From positions 1-64,000 of the forward strand of contig NZ_JACRSO010000002.1 of assembly GCF_014384745.1 (NCBI RefSeq): a DNA stretch of 64,000 bases. Direction: 5' to 3'. The DNA is from Luoshenia tenuis (lineage in GTDB: Bacteria > Bacillota > Clostridia > Christensenellales > GCA-900066905). The notes beneath the pieces were generated by a model. The model did not search any database. It was not told the DNA's origin and saw only the letters and a list, made by a program, of their open reading frames with translations. Positions 31,429 to 41,438 of the stretch are shown in pieces. The position numbers were made by a program, and so were the translations under genes. Each line of letters begins with the position of its first letter. Position 1 is the stretch's first letter.

Positions 31429-33720
31429 ATGAATCTGACAGAAAATTTAAATACGCCACAAAAACAAGCGGTTCTGCACACAGAGGGGCCGCTTTTAATT
31501 CTGGCCGGCGCCGGATCGGGTAAGACCCGGGTGCTGACCCACCGCATCGCCTACCTGATCCAGGAAAAGGGCGTGCGCCCCTGGAATATTCTGGCCATTA
31601 CCTTTACCAACAAGGCTGCTAAAGAGATGAAAGAGCGCGTGCAGTCCCTTTGCGGCCCGGATGGCGACGAGGTCATGGTTTCTACCTTCCACTCTTTTTG
31701 CCTGCGCATTCTCCGCCGGGAGATCGAGCATCTGCAGCCCTTTACGCGGGGATTTACCGTTTATGACGCGGACGATCAGGATAAGCTGATGACCGCCTGC
31801 ATCCGTAAGCTGGGGCTGGCGGAGAAGTCCTATCCTTCCTCCTGGGCGCTCAATAAGATCAGTAAGGCCAAGGACCGGGTGATCGGCCCGGATGAATACG
31901 TGAAGGAATTTGGCGGTAGCGAGCCGCTGGCAGCCCAGATCGCGGAGATTTACCGCACCTACCAGGATGCGCTGACGCAGTACAACGCGCTGGATTTTGA
32001 CGATCTGATCATCAAGGCGCTGGAACTGTTTTACATGAACCCGGATGTGCTGGAGTACTATGCCCAGCGCTACCGCTATATCCATGTGGATGAATACCAG
32101 GATACCAACTACGCCCAATACATGCTGGTGCGCACACTCTCCATGGCGCACCATAACCTGTGTGTGGTGGGCGATGACGACCAGAGCATTTACGCCTGGC
32201 GCGGCGCGGATATCCGCAATATCCTGGAGTTTGAGAAGGATTTTAAGGACGCGGCGGTGATCTATCTGGAGCAGAACTACCGCTCTACCGGTAACATACT
32301 GGAGGCGGCCAATCAGGTGATCGCCCACAACGCCGGGCGCAAGCCAAAAAAGCTGTGGACGCAGAGCGGTAAGGGAGACCCCATCCAGGTGATGCAGGTC
32401 AACGACGAGCGGATGGAGGCCGAGTATGTGGCAGCCCGTATTCTGGATATGGTGGCGGGCGGCGAATACCGCCGGGCGGATATCGCGGTGCTGTACCGGC
32501 TCAACGCCCAGTCCCGCGCGCTGGAAGGCGCCTTTGTGCGCCACCGCATTCCCTACCGGGTATTTGGCGGGCTAAAATTCTATGCGCGCAAAGAGGTCAA
32601 GGACATCATGGCCTATTTGCGGCTGATGGTCAACCCTAATGATGAGATCTCGCTGCGGCGGATCATCAACGTGCCCAAGCGGGGCATTGGGGAAACATCG
32701 GTAAATCAGATCTTTGAGGCGGCGGCCAACCATGCCGATACGGCCATGGGCCTGATCTTAGATGAAGAGAAGATGAAGCAGCTGCTGCCCAAGGTTTATA
32801 AAAAGGTGGCGCCCTTTGGCGAGTTGATCGCAAGGCTGCTGGCCTTTAAGGAAATGATGCCTTTGCAGGAATTTGCCGAGCACCTGATCGAAGAGACCGG
32901 CATTGGCCCGGGTTACGAGGCGGATCAAAGCGAGGACGCCAAGGGACGGCTTGAAAATATCCAGGAGCTTTTGGGCGCGATCGGCGAGTTCGCCATCAAT
33001 TTCCCTGAGGCTACGCTGGAGGACTATCTTGACAACGTGGCGCTGATTAGCGATCTCGATAATCTGGACGAAGGGCAAAGCGCGGTAACGCTGATGACGC
33101 TGCACTCGGCCAAAGGTCTAGAATTCCCGGTGGTATTTTTGTGCGGCATGGAAGATGGAATCTTTCCCCATCTGCGCATGAATAGCGACGAAGAGGCAAA
33201 CATAGAAGAAGAGCGCAGGCTGTGCTATGTGGGCATGACCCGCGCGCGGGAACGGCTGATCTTAGTCTATGCCCAGCTGCGCACGCTCTTTGGCTTTACC
33301 CGCAGCTGCCTGCCCTCACGGTTTTTGCAGGAGCTGCCGGAAAGCTGCCTGGCGGGCGGACGGCGCCCGAGGACGCCCGAACCCAAGCAGGACGACCTGT
33401 TCGGTACGATGGGCGGCGCAAAACCAACCACAAAGAGAGGCGGTTACGGAACGTCTGCCGGCCGCGGCGCGTTCCCGGGGGGCTTCCCCGGCGGCGGCCC
33501 AAGCGTGAAAAAGTCCGCGCCGGCCGCGGTCAATAAGCCTGCGGATCTGTCCGCGATCAAACCCGGCGTAAAGGTACAGCACAAGCTCTTTGGCACTGGC
33601 CGGGTGATCGGCCTGAAGGGCGAGGGCGCAGGTACCATTGCCCAGGTGGCCTTTGAGGGCAAGGGCATAAAAAATCTGGCGCTATCCATGGCGCCGCTGG
33701 ATGTTGTGGAGGAGAGTTAG
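31429..33720 (+). CDS. pcrA: ATP-dependent DNA helicase PcrA (UvrD family)
   Basis: A 763-residue superfamily 1 3'-5' helicase for repair and plasmid or rolling-circle replication. NTPQKQAVLHTEGPLLILAG then GSGKTRVLTHR (Walker A, about 28-38), FTNKAAKEM, VDEYQDTN (Walker B), GDDDQSIYAWRGAD, QNYRS, TLHSAKGLEFPVVFL and VGMTRARE cover motifs I-VI. A Gly/Lys-rich linker (about 650-705) precedes the C-terminal Tudor-like end (VKVQHKLFGTGRVIGLKGEG) that contacts RNA polymerase in PcrA. It abuts ligA directly, a conserved pair. Confidence 0.97.
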   Translation: MNLTENLNTPQKQAVLHTEGPLLILAGAGSGKTRVLTHRIAYLIQEKGVRPWNILAITFTNKAAKEMKERVQSLCGPDGDEVMVSTFHSFCLRILRREIEHLQPFTRGFTVYDADDQDKLMTACIRKLGLAEKSYPSSWALNKISKAKDRVIGPDEYVKEFGGSEPLAAQIAEIYRTYQDALTQYNALDFDDLIIKALELFYMNPDVLEYYAQRYRYIHVDEYQDTNYAQYMLVRTLSMAHHNLCVVGDDDQSIYAWRGADIRNILEFEKDFKDAAVIYLEQNYRSTGNILEAANQVIAHNAGRKPKKLWTQSGKGDPIQVMQVNDERMEAEYVAARILDMVAGGEYRRADIAVLYRLNAQSRALEGAFVRHRIPYRVFGGLKFYARKEVKDIMAYLRLMVNPNDEISLRRIINVPKRGIGETSVNQIFEAAANHADTAMGLILDEEKMKQLLPKVYKKVAPFGELIARLLAFKEMMPLQEFAEHLIEETGIGPGYEADQSEDAKGRLENIQELLGAIGEFAINFPEATLEDYLDNVALISDLDNLDEGQSAVTLMTLHSAKGLEFPVVFLCGMEDGIFPHLRMNSDEEANIEEERRLCYVGMTRARERLILVYAQLRTLFGFTRSCLPSRFLQELPESCLAGGRRPRTPEPKQDDLFGTMGGAKPTTKRGGYGTSAGRGAFPGGFPGGGPSVKKSAPAAVNKPADLSAIKPGVKVQHKLFGTGRVIGLKGEGAGTIAQVAFEGKGIKNLALSMAPLDVVEES

Positions 33721-35733
33721 ATGGAGGACCCAAGGCTTATAAGGATGCGCCAGCTGGTAGACGAGGTGAACGAGCACGCCTACCGGTACTATGTGATGGA
33801 TGCCCCCATCATCAGCGACGCACAGTGGGATAAGCTGTTTGATGAACTGCGGGACCTGGAAAAGGAGACCGGCACGATCCTGCCGGATTCGCCCTCCCTG
33901 CGCGTAGGCGGAACGATTTTGGAGGCCTTTACGCCGCATACCCACTTGGGGCCGCTTTGGAGCATGGATAAGGCTAAGACCCGCGAAGAAGTCGAAGTAT
34001 GGGCCGCCCGGGCGGAAAAGCTGTGGGCCGCTTATAATGAGGATGCGGTGGAGAAGCTGCCGCCTATCCGCTATACGGTAGAATATAAGTACGATGGGTT
34101 GACCATCAACCTAACCTATCGGGAGGGGAAGCTGGCGCAGGCCGCCACCCGGGGCAACGGCCGCACGGGCGAGGCGATCCTGGAGCAGGTGCGCACCATT
34201 CCTACTGTGCCGCTTTCCGTGCCCTGCATGGATACCTTTGAGGTGCAGGGCGAGGGGATCATGCGCCTTTCCAGGCTGGAAGAGTATAATAAAACCGCGC
34301 AGGAGCCGCTGAAAAACGCGCGCAATGGGGCGGCAGGTGCCCTGCGCAACCTGGACCCCGGAGAGACCGCGCGCCGTAAATTGGATATATTCTGCTATAA
34401 CGTAGGCTATTATGAGGGACAGCCGCCCTACCGCACCTATGCTGAGATGACCGCTTTCTTGCAGGAAAACCGCTTTCCGGTGGGCGAGTTCTTTCGCCCC
34501 TGCGAGGATCTTAATCAGGTCATGGAAGTAATCGAGCAGATCGACGCTACGCGGACGGAGCTTGATTACCTGATCGACGGCGCGGTCATCAAAATAGACG
34601 ATCTGCGTACCCGCGAGGTACTGGGGCATACGGACCGGTTCCCGCGCTGGGCGCTGGCCTATAAGTTCTCCGCTGAGGAAATGACGACAGTAGTCGAGAC
34701 GATCACCTGGGAGGTAGGCCGCACCGGAAAGCTGACGCCGCTGGCGCATGTCGCGCCGGTGGAACTGGCTGGGGCCACGGTAAAGCGCGCCACGCTGAAC
34801 AACTTTGGCGATATCCAGCGCAAAAAGGTGCGTCTGGGCGGCAAGGTATGGATCCGGCGTTCCAATGAAGTGATCCCCGAGATCATGGGGGGCGTGGAGG
34901 ATGCGGAGTATCCCGGAGAAGAGGTGCTGCCGCCAGAGGTCTGCCCAGCCTGCGGAACGGTGCTGGAAGAGATCGGCGCGAACCTGTTTTGCCCAAACTC
35001 CCTGAGCTGCCCACCTCAGCTGATCTGGCGGATGGTGCACTTTGCCTCCCGGGAGGCAATGGACATTGAAACCTTTAGCATCAAGACGGCGGAATTGCTG
35101 TTTAAAGAGCGGGATGTGCGCCAAGTAGCCGACCTGTACGCCTTAAAGGCTGAAGACTTGGTCGACCTTGAGGGCTTTGCGGAGAAAAAAGCGCAGCGCC
35201 TGCTGGATGAGCTGGAAAAGAGCAAGACCCGGCCGCTGGGCAACTTTCTGCACGCATTGGGCATTCCGGGCGTGGGGCGCAAAACGGCAAGGGATCTGGC
35301 CGAGCATTTTGGCTCGCTGGAGGGCCTGATGCAGGCCGATGCGCAGGAGCTGGAGCAGATCGACGAGATCGGCGGCATTATCGCCCAGAATATCGTGGGC
35401 TTTTTTGCAGATGGGCATATCCGCAATGGCATTGAGCGGCTGCTGGCTGCCGGCGTCGCCCCAGTGCACCAGGCGGTGGAAAAGGCGCAGGATAATTTCT
35501 TTACCGGAAAAACCTGCGTGCTCACCGGTACGCTATCCGAGCTGAAGCGGGATGAGGCCAAGGCGCTGATCGAGCAGGCGGGCGGCAAGGCTGTGGGCAG
35601 CGTTAGCAAAAAAACGGATTATGTCATCGCCGGGGAGGAAGCCGGCTCTAAGCTGGATAAGGCGCTGCAGCTGGGTGTGACGGTGCTCAGCGAGGCTGAA
35701 TTTCTGCAAAAAATTGGATATTTGGGCAAATAG
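33721..35733 (+). CDS. ligA: NAD-dependent DNA ligase
   Basis: A 670-residue ligase sealing nicks with NAD+ as AMP donor. N-terminal Ia domain (YRYYVMDAPIISDAQWDKLF), adenylation lysine in EYKYDGLTINLT, oligonucleotide-binding domain, four-cysteine zinc finger (CPACG ... CPNSLSCP), helix-hairpin-helix repeats (about 480-570) and a C-terminal BRCT domain (NFFTGKTCVLTGTLSELKRD onward). All domains are intact and length is typical. The ATG directly follows the pcrA stop, with GGAGAG inside the pcrA end. Confidence 0.97.
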   Translation: MEDPRLIRMRQLVDEVNEHAYRYYVMDAPIISDAQWDKLFDELRDLEKETGTILPDSPSLRVGGTILEAFTPHTHLGPLWSMDKAKTREEVEVWAARAEKLWAAYNEDAVEKLPPIRYTVEYKYDGLTINLTYREGKLAQAATRGNGRTGEAILEQVRTIPTVPLSVPCMDTFEVQGEGIMRLSRLEEYNKTAQEPLKNARNGAAGALRNLDPGETARRKLDIFCYNVGYYEGQPPYRTYAEMTAFLQENRFPVGEFFRPCEDLNQVMEVIEQIDATRTELDYLIDGAVIKIDDLRTREVLGHTDRFPRWALAYKFSAEEMTTVVETITWEVGRTGKLTPLAHVAPVELAGATVKRATLNNFGDIQRKKVRLGGKVWIRRSNEVIPEIMGGVEDAEYPGEEVLPPEVCPACGTVLEEIGANLFCPNSLSCPPQLIWRMVHFASREAMDIETFSIKTAELLFKERDVRQVADLYALKAEDLVDLEGFAEKKAQRLLDELEKSKTRPLGNFLHALGIPGVGRKTARDLAEHFGSLEGLMQADAQELEQIDEIGGIIAQNIVGFFADGHIRNGIERLLAAGVAPVHQAVEKAQDNFFTGKTCVLTGTLSELKRDEAKALIEQAGGKAVGSVSKKTDYVIAGEEAGSKLDKALQLGVTVLSEAEFLQKIGYLGK

Positions 35734-35815
35734 CGGTTTTATAACGATTGCGCGCCTTTTAATTTGCGCGCAATTCTGCTATAATAAATTTGAATAGTGC
35801 CTAAGGAGAGTGAGC

Positions 35816-36706
35816 ATGTTGGAGCAACAGGTCGCAAGTATGACGGGGTACGGCCGGGCCACCGCGCAGATCGAGGGACGCGAGATGACGGTAGAGGTCA
35901 AGACCGTAAACCACCGTTATCTGGACATTGCCCTGCGCTTGCCCCGGGTCTTTTCTTTTTTAGAGGATGACATCCGAAAGATGCTGCAATCGCGCCTGAG
36001 CCGCGGGCATGTGGAGTTCTATGTGAATTACCGCAACCACCGGGATGATTCAAAATCAGTCGAGGCGGATGTGGCGCTGGCCAAAGCCTATATGGACGCC
36101 ATCGGGCAGCTTAGCGCTAGCAGCGGCCTGCAAAATGATGTGACGCTGAGCTTTATCAGCCGCCTGCCCGAGGTGCTAAACGTTTCCGAGACGGAGGAGG
36201 ATCAGGACGCGCTGCGGGAATTGATGCGCGGCGTACTTTCCAGCGCGCTGGATCAGCTCAAGGCGATGCGCTTGACCGAGGGGCAGGAGATGGTGCGGGA
36301 CGTAAGCGGACGCATTGAGACCATCCTTGTGCTGGTGGGGCAAATCGAGGCGCGCTCTACGCAGACGGTGGACGAGTATTATCAAAAACTGCGCGCGCGG
36401 ATAGCCGAGCTGCTTGAAAACGTGCCGGTGGATCCGGACCGGATCGCGACCGAGGCGGCGGTATTTGCCGATAAGGCTTCGATTGCCGAGGAAACCGTGC
36501 GCCTGCGCAGCCATATGCAGCAGTTTCTCGATACCCTGCGGGGCGAGCAGCCTTGTGGGCGCAAGCTGGATTTTATCGTGCAGGAGATGAACCGGGAGAT
36601 CAACACTGTAGGCTCTAAAGCTTCGGATGCGGAGATCCTGTCTAAAGTGGTGGATGTGAAAAGCGAGATCGAAAAGATCAGGGAACAGGTGCAGAATATC
36701 GAATAG
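35816..36706 (+). CDS. yicC: YicC/YloC-family endoribonuclease
   Basis: A 296-residue protein with MTGYGRATAQIEGREMTVEV and KTVNHRYLDIALRLPR at the N-terminus and the C-terminal GRKLDFIVQEMNREINTVGSK signature. The family has endoribonuclease activity and affects small-RNA decay. AAGGAGAG precedes ATG 35816. A -10 TATAAT (35780-35785) lies upstream within a small inverted repeat (35745-35773). The yicC-remA-gmk-rpoZ-coaBC-priA order is classic for Firmicutes. Confidence 0.94.
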   Translation: MLEQQVASMTGYGRATAQIEGREMTVEVKTVNHRYLDIALRLPRVFSFLEDDIRKMLQSRLSRGHVEFYVNYRNHRDDSKSVEADVALAKAYMDAIGQLSASSGLQNDVTLSFISRLPEVLNVSETEEDQDALRELMRGVLSSALDQLKAMRLTEGQEMVRDVSGRIETILVLVGQIEARSTQTVDEYYQKLRARIAELLENVPVDPDRIATEAAVFADKASIAEETVRLRSHMQQFLDTLRGEQPCGRKLDFIVQEMNREINTVGSKASDAEILSKVVDVKSEIEKIREQVQNIE

Positions 36707-36734
36707 AGAAAAGAGATCAGGGTTTGGAGGAGTT

Positions 36735-37010
36735 ATGAGCATCAGATTTATCAATGTCGGCTTTGGCAATATCGTATCGGCCAACCGACTGATTTCCATT
36801 GTAAGTCCAGAGTCGGCGCCGATCAAGCGGATCGTGCAGGACGCGCGGGACAGGGGACAGTTGATCGACGCCACCTACGGCCGTAGGACCCGGGCGGTTT
36901 TAATCATGGACAGCGACCATGTCATCCTCTCGGCAGTGCAGCCGGAAACCGTGGCCAACCGCTTGGATAATAAGGATAGCCAGACAATGGAGGATGATGA
37001 GGAGTCATGA
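36735..37010 (+). CDS. remA: RemA-type regulator (DUF370)
   Basis: A 91-residue protein: INVGFGNIVSANRLISIVSP, RDRGQLIDATYGRRTRAVLI. In Bacillus RemA is a DNA-binding ring-forming activator of biofilm matrix and osmoprotection genes. Here it has an acidic C-terminal tail (MEDDEES). TTGGAGGAGTT precedes ATG. It overlaps gmk by 4 nt. Confidence 0.95.
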   Translation: MSIRFINVGFGNIVSANRLISIVSPESAPIKRIVQDARDRGQLIDATYGRRTRAVLIMDSDHVILSAVQPETVANRLDNKDSQTMEDDEES

Positions 37011-37633
37011 TCGCAAGGACGTACAATAAGGGCCTATTGGTGGTTATTTCAGGCCCAAGCGGCACGGGCAAGGGCACGGTATGCAAGCGCTTGCTTGAGA
37101 AACACCCGGAGATTAAGCTCTCCATCTCGGTGACCACACGCCAGCCCCGCAAGGGCGAGGTGGAGGGGAAAAATTATTTTTTCCGCACCGAGCAGGAGTT
37201 TAAACAGATCATGGAAGAGGGCGGCTTTTTAGAGTGCGCCCAGGTGTATGATTCTTACTATGGCACCCCTAAAAAGTACGTGCGCGAACAGATGAACGCC
37301 GGGCACGATGTGATTTTGGAGATCGATATCCAAGGGGCGCTCAAGGTAAAAGAGCGGTTTGAAGAAGGCGTGTTTATCTTCATTCTGCCGCCGTCTATGG
37401 AGGAGCTGCGCAAGCGCATCACCGGACGGGGGACCGAGAGTGAAGAGGCGATTTTAAAGCGGTTCCAATCCGCCTATCAGGAGCTGGATTTTATGAACCG
37501 GTATAACTATGTTGTGGTGAACGATGAGGTAGAGGCCGCCGCGGACCGGATCGCGGCCATCATCCAGGCGGAAAAGTGCCGCGTGGATCGCAACCATCAC
37601 ATCAACGAACAATTATTAGGAGGCGTCATTTAA
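37007..37633 (+). CDS. gmk: Guanylate kinase
   Basis: A 208-residue kinase phosphorylating GMP to GDP. The P-loop GPSGTGKGTVCKRLL, SVTTRQPRKGEVEGKNYFF and GMP-binding YYGTPKKYV are intact, and ILPPSMEELRKRI marks the C-terminal core. It is translationally coupled to remA and followed by rpoZ. Confidence 0.97.
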   Translation: MIARTYNKGLLVVISGPSGTGKGTVCKRLLEKHPEIKLSISVTTRQPRKGEVEGKNYFFRTEQEFKQIMEEGGFLECAQVYDSYYGTPKKYVREQMNAGHDVILEIDIQGALKVKERFEEGVFIFILPPSMEELRKRITGRGTESEEAILKRFQSAYQELDFMNRYNYVVVNDEVEAAADRIAAIIQAEKCRVDRNHHINEQLLGGVI

Positions 37634-37635
37634 TT

Positions 37636-37842
37636 ATGCTATACGATTACCTGGGAAAGTTGTTGGAAAAAGCGGATTGCCGCTATACGCTGGTGGTAGA
37701 GGTCGCTAAGCGTGCGCGCCAGCTGGTGGATGGGGCGGAGCCGTTGGTTGAAATGGACGAGCCCAACACGGTAACGATGGCGGTACAGGAAATCGTAGTA
37801 GATAAGATTACTTTTGAGGGTGTGCCCGAAAAGCGCGACTAA
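37636..37842 (+). CDS. rpoZ: RNA polymerase omega subunit
   Basis: A 68-residue omega subunit that supports beta' folding. YTLVVEVAKRARQLVDGA is the conserved omega motif. TAGGAGGCG (37616-37624) precedes ATG 37636. Position between gmk and coaBC is conserved. Confidence 0.93.
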   Translation: MLYDYLGKLLEKADCRYTLVVEVAKRARQLVDGAEPLVEMDEPNTVTMAVQEIVVDKITFEGVPEKRD

Positions 37843-37884
37843 GCGCTGGGGGATTACCGGCCTTTAAGAGAGGGGAATTTGGGG

Positions 37885-39084
37885 ATGTTGCAGGGTAAAA
37901 ACGTGGTGCTGGGCGTAACCGGCGGCATCGCTGCCTATAAGGCGGCCGAACTGGCCAGCGCTATGGTGAAAAAAGGGATCGGCGTTTATGTCATCATGAC
38001 CCGGCATGCTACCGAATTTGTCGCCCCGCTGACCTTTGAAACGCTGACCAACCACCCCGTGGTGGTGGATATGTTTATGCGCAATACCCCCTGGGAGGTA
38101 GAGCACATCTCCCTGGCTAAACGGGCGGATGCCTTTCTGGTCGCCCCGGCAAGCGCGAATTTTATCGGCAAGCTGGCCTGTGGAATTGCCGACGACATGC
38201 TGTCGACCACGGCCATGGCCACGACGGCGCCGATGGTGATCGCCCCTGCGATGAACATGAACATGTATGCCAGCGCCGCAGTGCAGGAGAACCTTGCCAC
38301 TTTGCAGCGCCGGGGCGCGGTGATCGTCCCCCCGGGCGTGGGGCGCCTGGCTTGCGGAGATGTTGGGCCCGGGCGGCTGGCAGAGCTGCCCGAGATTCTG
38401 GATACGGTCTATGCCGCACTGGAGACGCGTCAGGATTTAGAGGGACGCATGGTTTTGATTACCGCCGGCCCGACGCGGGAGGCGATCGACCCGGTGCGCT
38501 TTTTATCCAACCGCTCCTCGGGCAAAATGGGCTACGCGCTGGCTGCGGCGGCTAAAGCGCGGGGCGCGCAGGTGCTCTTGATCAGCGGACCTACGCCCTT
38601 GCAGGCGCCGGCTGGCTGCCAGAAGATCGATGTGCTAAGCGCAAAAGAGATGTACGATGCGGTAATGGACCATTACGCGCTCAGCGATCTGATCATCAAG
38701 GCCGCCGCTCCGGCTGATTTTACGCCTAAGCGATATGCCGCCCAAAAGATCAAAAAGGTACCGGGCCAGGATGAGCTGGTGCTGGAATTGGAAAAGACGC
38801 CGGATATCGCCGCCGCTTTGGGCGCTGTCAAGGGCGAGCGGGTGCTGGTAGGCTTTGCGGCGGAAACGCAAGAGGTTTTACAGCATGCCAAAGAAAAGCT
38901 GCGGGATAAGAATATGGACATCATCGCGGTAAACGATGTTTCCCAGCCGGATGCGGGGTTTGACGTGGACACCAACCGGATCGTTCTGCTTAACCGGGAT
39001 GGAGAGGAAAAGGCGTTGCCGCTGCTGAGCAAGCGTGAAGTGGCGGACCGGATTTTGGACGAGGCCATCCGCTATCTGGCTTGA
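37885..39084 (+). CDS. coaBC: Bifunctional phosphopantothenoylcysteine decarboxylase / phosphopantothenate-cysteine ligase
   Basis: A 399-residue coenzyme A biosynthesis enzyme. N-terminal flavin-dependent CoaC (LGVTGGIAAYKAAELAS, catalytic-His region VEHISLAKRADAFLVAPAS, PAMNMNMYASAAVQENL, and the cysteine of GVGRLACGDVGPGRL) and C-terminal CoaB (ITAGPTREAIDPVRFLSNRSSGKMG, then KAAAPADFTPK). ATG 37885 follows AGAGAGGGG at a better distance than the upstream TTG 37879. Confidence 0.95.
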   Translation: MLQGKNVVLGVTGGIAAYKAAELASAMVKKGIGVYVIMTRHATEFVAPLTFETLTNHPVVVDMFMRNTPWEVEHISLAKRADAFLVAPASANFIGKLACGIADDMLSTTAMATTAPMVIAPAMNMNMYASAAVQENLATLQRRGAVIVPPGVGRLACGDVGPGRLAELPEILDTVYAALETRQDLEGRMVLITAGPTREAIDPVRFLSNRSSGKMGYALAAAAKARGAQVLLISGPTPLQAPAGCQKIDVLSAKEMYDAVMDHYALSDLIIKAAAPADFTPKRYAAQKIKKVPGQDELVLELEKTPDIAAALGAVKGERVLVGFAAETQEVLQHAKEKLRDKNMDIIAVNDVSQPDAGFDVDTNRIVLLNRDGEEKALPLLSKREVADRILDEAIRYLA

Positions 39085-39098
39085 CGGTAAGGGAAAAT

Positions 39099-39130
39099 AA
39101 GCGTGCGGCATTGCGTCCGTGCGCTTTTTA
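39099..39130 (+). terminator. Terminator between coaBC and priA
   Basis: Nine-pair stem with two G-T pairs (39100-39108 with 39117-39125), then TTTTT. Confidence 0.6.
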
Positions 39131-39157
39131 TTTGTAGACTAAAAAGGGGGTGCAGCT

Positions 39158-41416
39158 ATGCCGAAAGTGGCCCAGGTGATCGTCGATATCGCCCACAGCC
39201 AGGTGGACCGGGTGTTTGACTATGCCCTGGGGGCGCTGTGCCCTGTACCCGGCTCCCGCGTTAAGGTTCCCTTTGGGCGCACCCAAACTGAAGGGTATGT
39301 GGTCGCGCTGGCCAGTGAAACGCAGGTGCCGCAGGATAAGCTGCGCCCGATCACGGCTATCCTGGATGACGCGCCGGTGATCGCTCCGGCGCTGATCGAT
39401 CTGGCTTTTTGGATGCAGCGGCACTATCACTGCCTGCTGGCAGAAGCCCTGCGGCTGATGCTGCCTCCGGGCTTGCGGGGAGAGCGCATCAAACCCAAAC
39501 AGGCCCTGTTTGCCGCGTTGGCTGTGGGCGAACAGGCGGCGCTTGAGCTGGCACGGGGGCTTGCCCGCCGCGCGCCGCGCCAGGCGCAGGCACTTTTGGC
39601 GCTGATAGAGAGAGGGCAGGTATTGCCCGCTGCGGCGCTGGAAAAGGAGATACCCGGCGCACGAGAGGCGCTGCGCGCCCTGCAAAAAAAGGGCGCCGTC
39701 GTGTTGCGGCAACTAGAGGTAGGGCGCGGCGCCTATCAGGATCTTAAAATGGAAGCCGCGCAGGTGCAACCCCAGCTCAGCGCCGGACAGGCAGGCTGCG
39801 CGGATGCGATCATGCGCGGGGTGGAAGGGCATAGCGGCGTATATCTGCTGCACGGCGTGACGGGCAGCGGCAAAACGGAGGTTTATTTTGCCTGCCTCTC
39901 GCGCGTATTGCAAGAGGGGCGCACGGCTATTTTGCTGGTACCCGAAATATCGTTGACCCCCCAGATGGTGGCCCGCTTTCGCGCTCGCTTTGGCGCGCAG
40001 GCGGCGGTGCTGCACAGCCGCCTTTCCCTGGGGGAGAGGTTTGACGAGTGGTGGCGTATCCGCACCGGCCAGGCGCGGGTGGCCATCGGCGCGCGTTCGG
40101 CTATCTTTGCCCCGGTGGAGCAGCTGGGCCTGGTGATCATCGATGAGGAGCACGAATCCAGCTACCGGGCCGAAAACGCCCCGCGCTACGATGCGGTGGA
40201 GGTCGCCGCGCGCAGGGCGCAAAAGGAGGGGGCGACGCTGGTGCTGGGTAGCGCAACCCCTTCGCTGGAGCGCTATGCCGCAGCCAGGGATGGCCGCATT
40301 TCTTTGCTTGAGCTGCCAGAGCGTATCGGCGGGCGGGCGCTGCCCGCGGTGCAGGTGGCCGATATGCGCGAGGAGCTGGCAAGGGGCAACCGCTCGCTGT
40401 TCAGCCGCGCGCTTGCCGTACGCCTGAAAGGCTGCATGGCCCGGGGCGAGCAGGCGATCCTCTTTGTCAACCGGCGCGGGCACAGTTCTTTTGTATCCTG
40501 CCGCAGTTGCGGCTATGTGATGGAGTGCCCCAACTGCGCAGTCTCCATGAGCTACCACACCCATCCTGAACGGATGGTATGCCACTATTGCGGGCATACA
40601 GCTTCGGTGCCCCAGCTTTGCCCGGAGTGCGGCAGCCGCTACATCAAGTATTTTGGCGCGGGCACGCAACAGGTTGAAAAGGCCCTGCGGGAAATGCTGC
40701 CCCAGGCCCGAGTGCTGCGCATGGATCTGGATACCACCAAAACCAAGGGGGCCCATGTAGAGATTCTGGAGGCGTTTGAGCGGGGAGAGGCGGATATCCT
40801 GATCGGCACCCAGATGGTGACCAAGGGGCTTGACTACCCCAACGTTACATTGGTAGGCGTATTGGCTGCGGATATTACGCTGAATATTCCGGATTACCGC
40901 TCGCCAGAGCGCACCTTTCAGTTGATCACGCAGGTGGCGGGCCGGGCGGGCCGGGCGGATCTGAGCGGTCAGGTCGTGATACAGACCTATTCGCCCGAAC
41001 ATTATGCGATAGCTTTGGCCGCCCGACAGGATTATAAAGCCTTTTTTGAGCGGGAGATGCGCGCGCGCAAGGCCTGCCAGTACCCGCCATTTGCGGTATT
41101 TGCGCGGGCGCTTTGTTCTGCCGGCCAGCAGGATGAGGCGATGCGCGCCGCCAAGGGACTGCAAAAGTTTATTGCGCGCTATATGCAACAGCACTTTCCG
41201 CAGTGGGAGGGCTGTTGTTTGGCCAGCCATGTGCAGATGGCGCCACTAAGCAAGATCAAAAATGAATATCGCGCCCAGCTTTTGCTGCGGATCGCAAAAA
41301 ATGATAAAATGAAATATGCACTGGAATACTTACAGGTAGCCTTTGAACAATGGCAGGCCCAGGAAAAGTGGAAGGGACATGCCTATTTTGAGATCAATCC
41401 GGTCAATATGGCCTAA
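39158..41416 (+). CDS. priA: Primosomal protein N' (PriA helicase)
   Basis: A 752-residue 3'-5' helicase that restarts stalled forks. N-terminal 3'BD domain (VAQVIVDIAHSQVDRVFDYA), Walker A in TGSGKTEVYF, DEEH box (IIDEEHESSY), GSATPSLE, eight zinc-site cysteines (CRSCGYVMECPNC and CHYCGHT ... CPECGSRY), and motif V/VI QVAGRAGRA. Full length. AAAAAGGGGGTG precedes ATG. Confidence 0.97.
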   Translation: MPKVAQVIVDIAHSQVDRVFDYALGALCPVPGSRVKVPFGRTQTEGYVVALASETQVPQDKLRPITAILDDAPVIAPALIDLAFWMQRHYHCLLAEALRLMLPPGLRGERIKPKQALFAALAVGEQAALELARGLARRAPRQAQALLALIERGQVLPAAALEKEIPGAREALRALQKKGAVVLRQLEVGRGAYQDLKMEAAQVQPQLSAGQAGCADAIMRGVEGHSGVYLLHGVTGSGKTEVYFACLSRVLQEGRTAILLVPEISLTPQMVARFRARFGAQAAVLHSRLSLGERFDEWWRIRTGQARVAIGARSAIFAPVEQLGLVIIDEEHESSYRAENAPRYDAVEVAARRAQKEGATLVLGSATPSLERYAAARDGRISLLELPERIGGRALPAVQVADMREELARGNRSLFSRALAVRLKGCMARGEQAILFVNRRGHSSFVSCRSCGYVMECPNCAVSMSYHTHPERMVCHYCGHTASVPQLCPECGSRYIKYFGAGTQQVEKALREMLPQARVLRMDLDTTKTKGAHVEILEAFERGEADILIGTQMVTKGLDYPNVTLVGVLAADITLNIPDYRSPERTFQLITQVAGRAGRADLSGQVVIQTYSPEHYAIALAARQDYKAFFEREMRARKACQYPPFAVFARALCSAGQQDEAMRAAKGLQKFIARYMQQHFPQWEGCCLASHVQMAPLSKIKNEYRAQLLLRIAKNDKMKYALEYLQVAFEQWQAQEKWKGHAYFEINPVNMA

Positions 41417-41438
41417 ACAAGCAGGAGGATGAGAGAAA

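Noticed and set aside
39713..41230. 505-codon minus-strand frame opposite priA
   Set aside because: Shadow of priA produced by codon bias; no family motif and no start signal.
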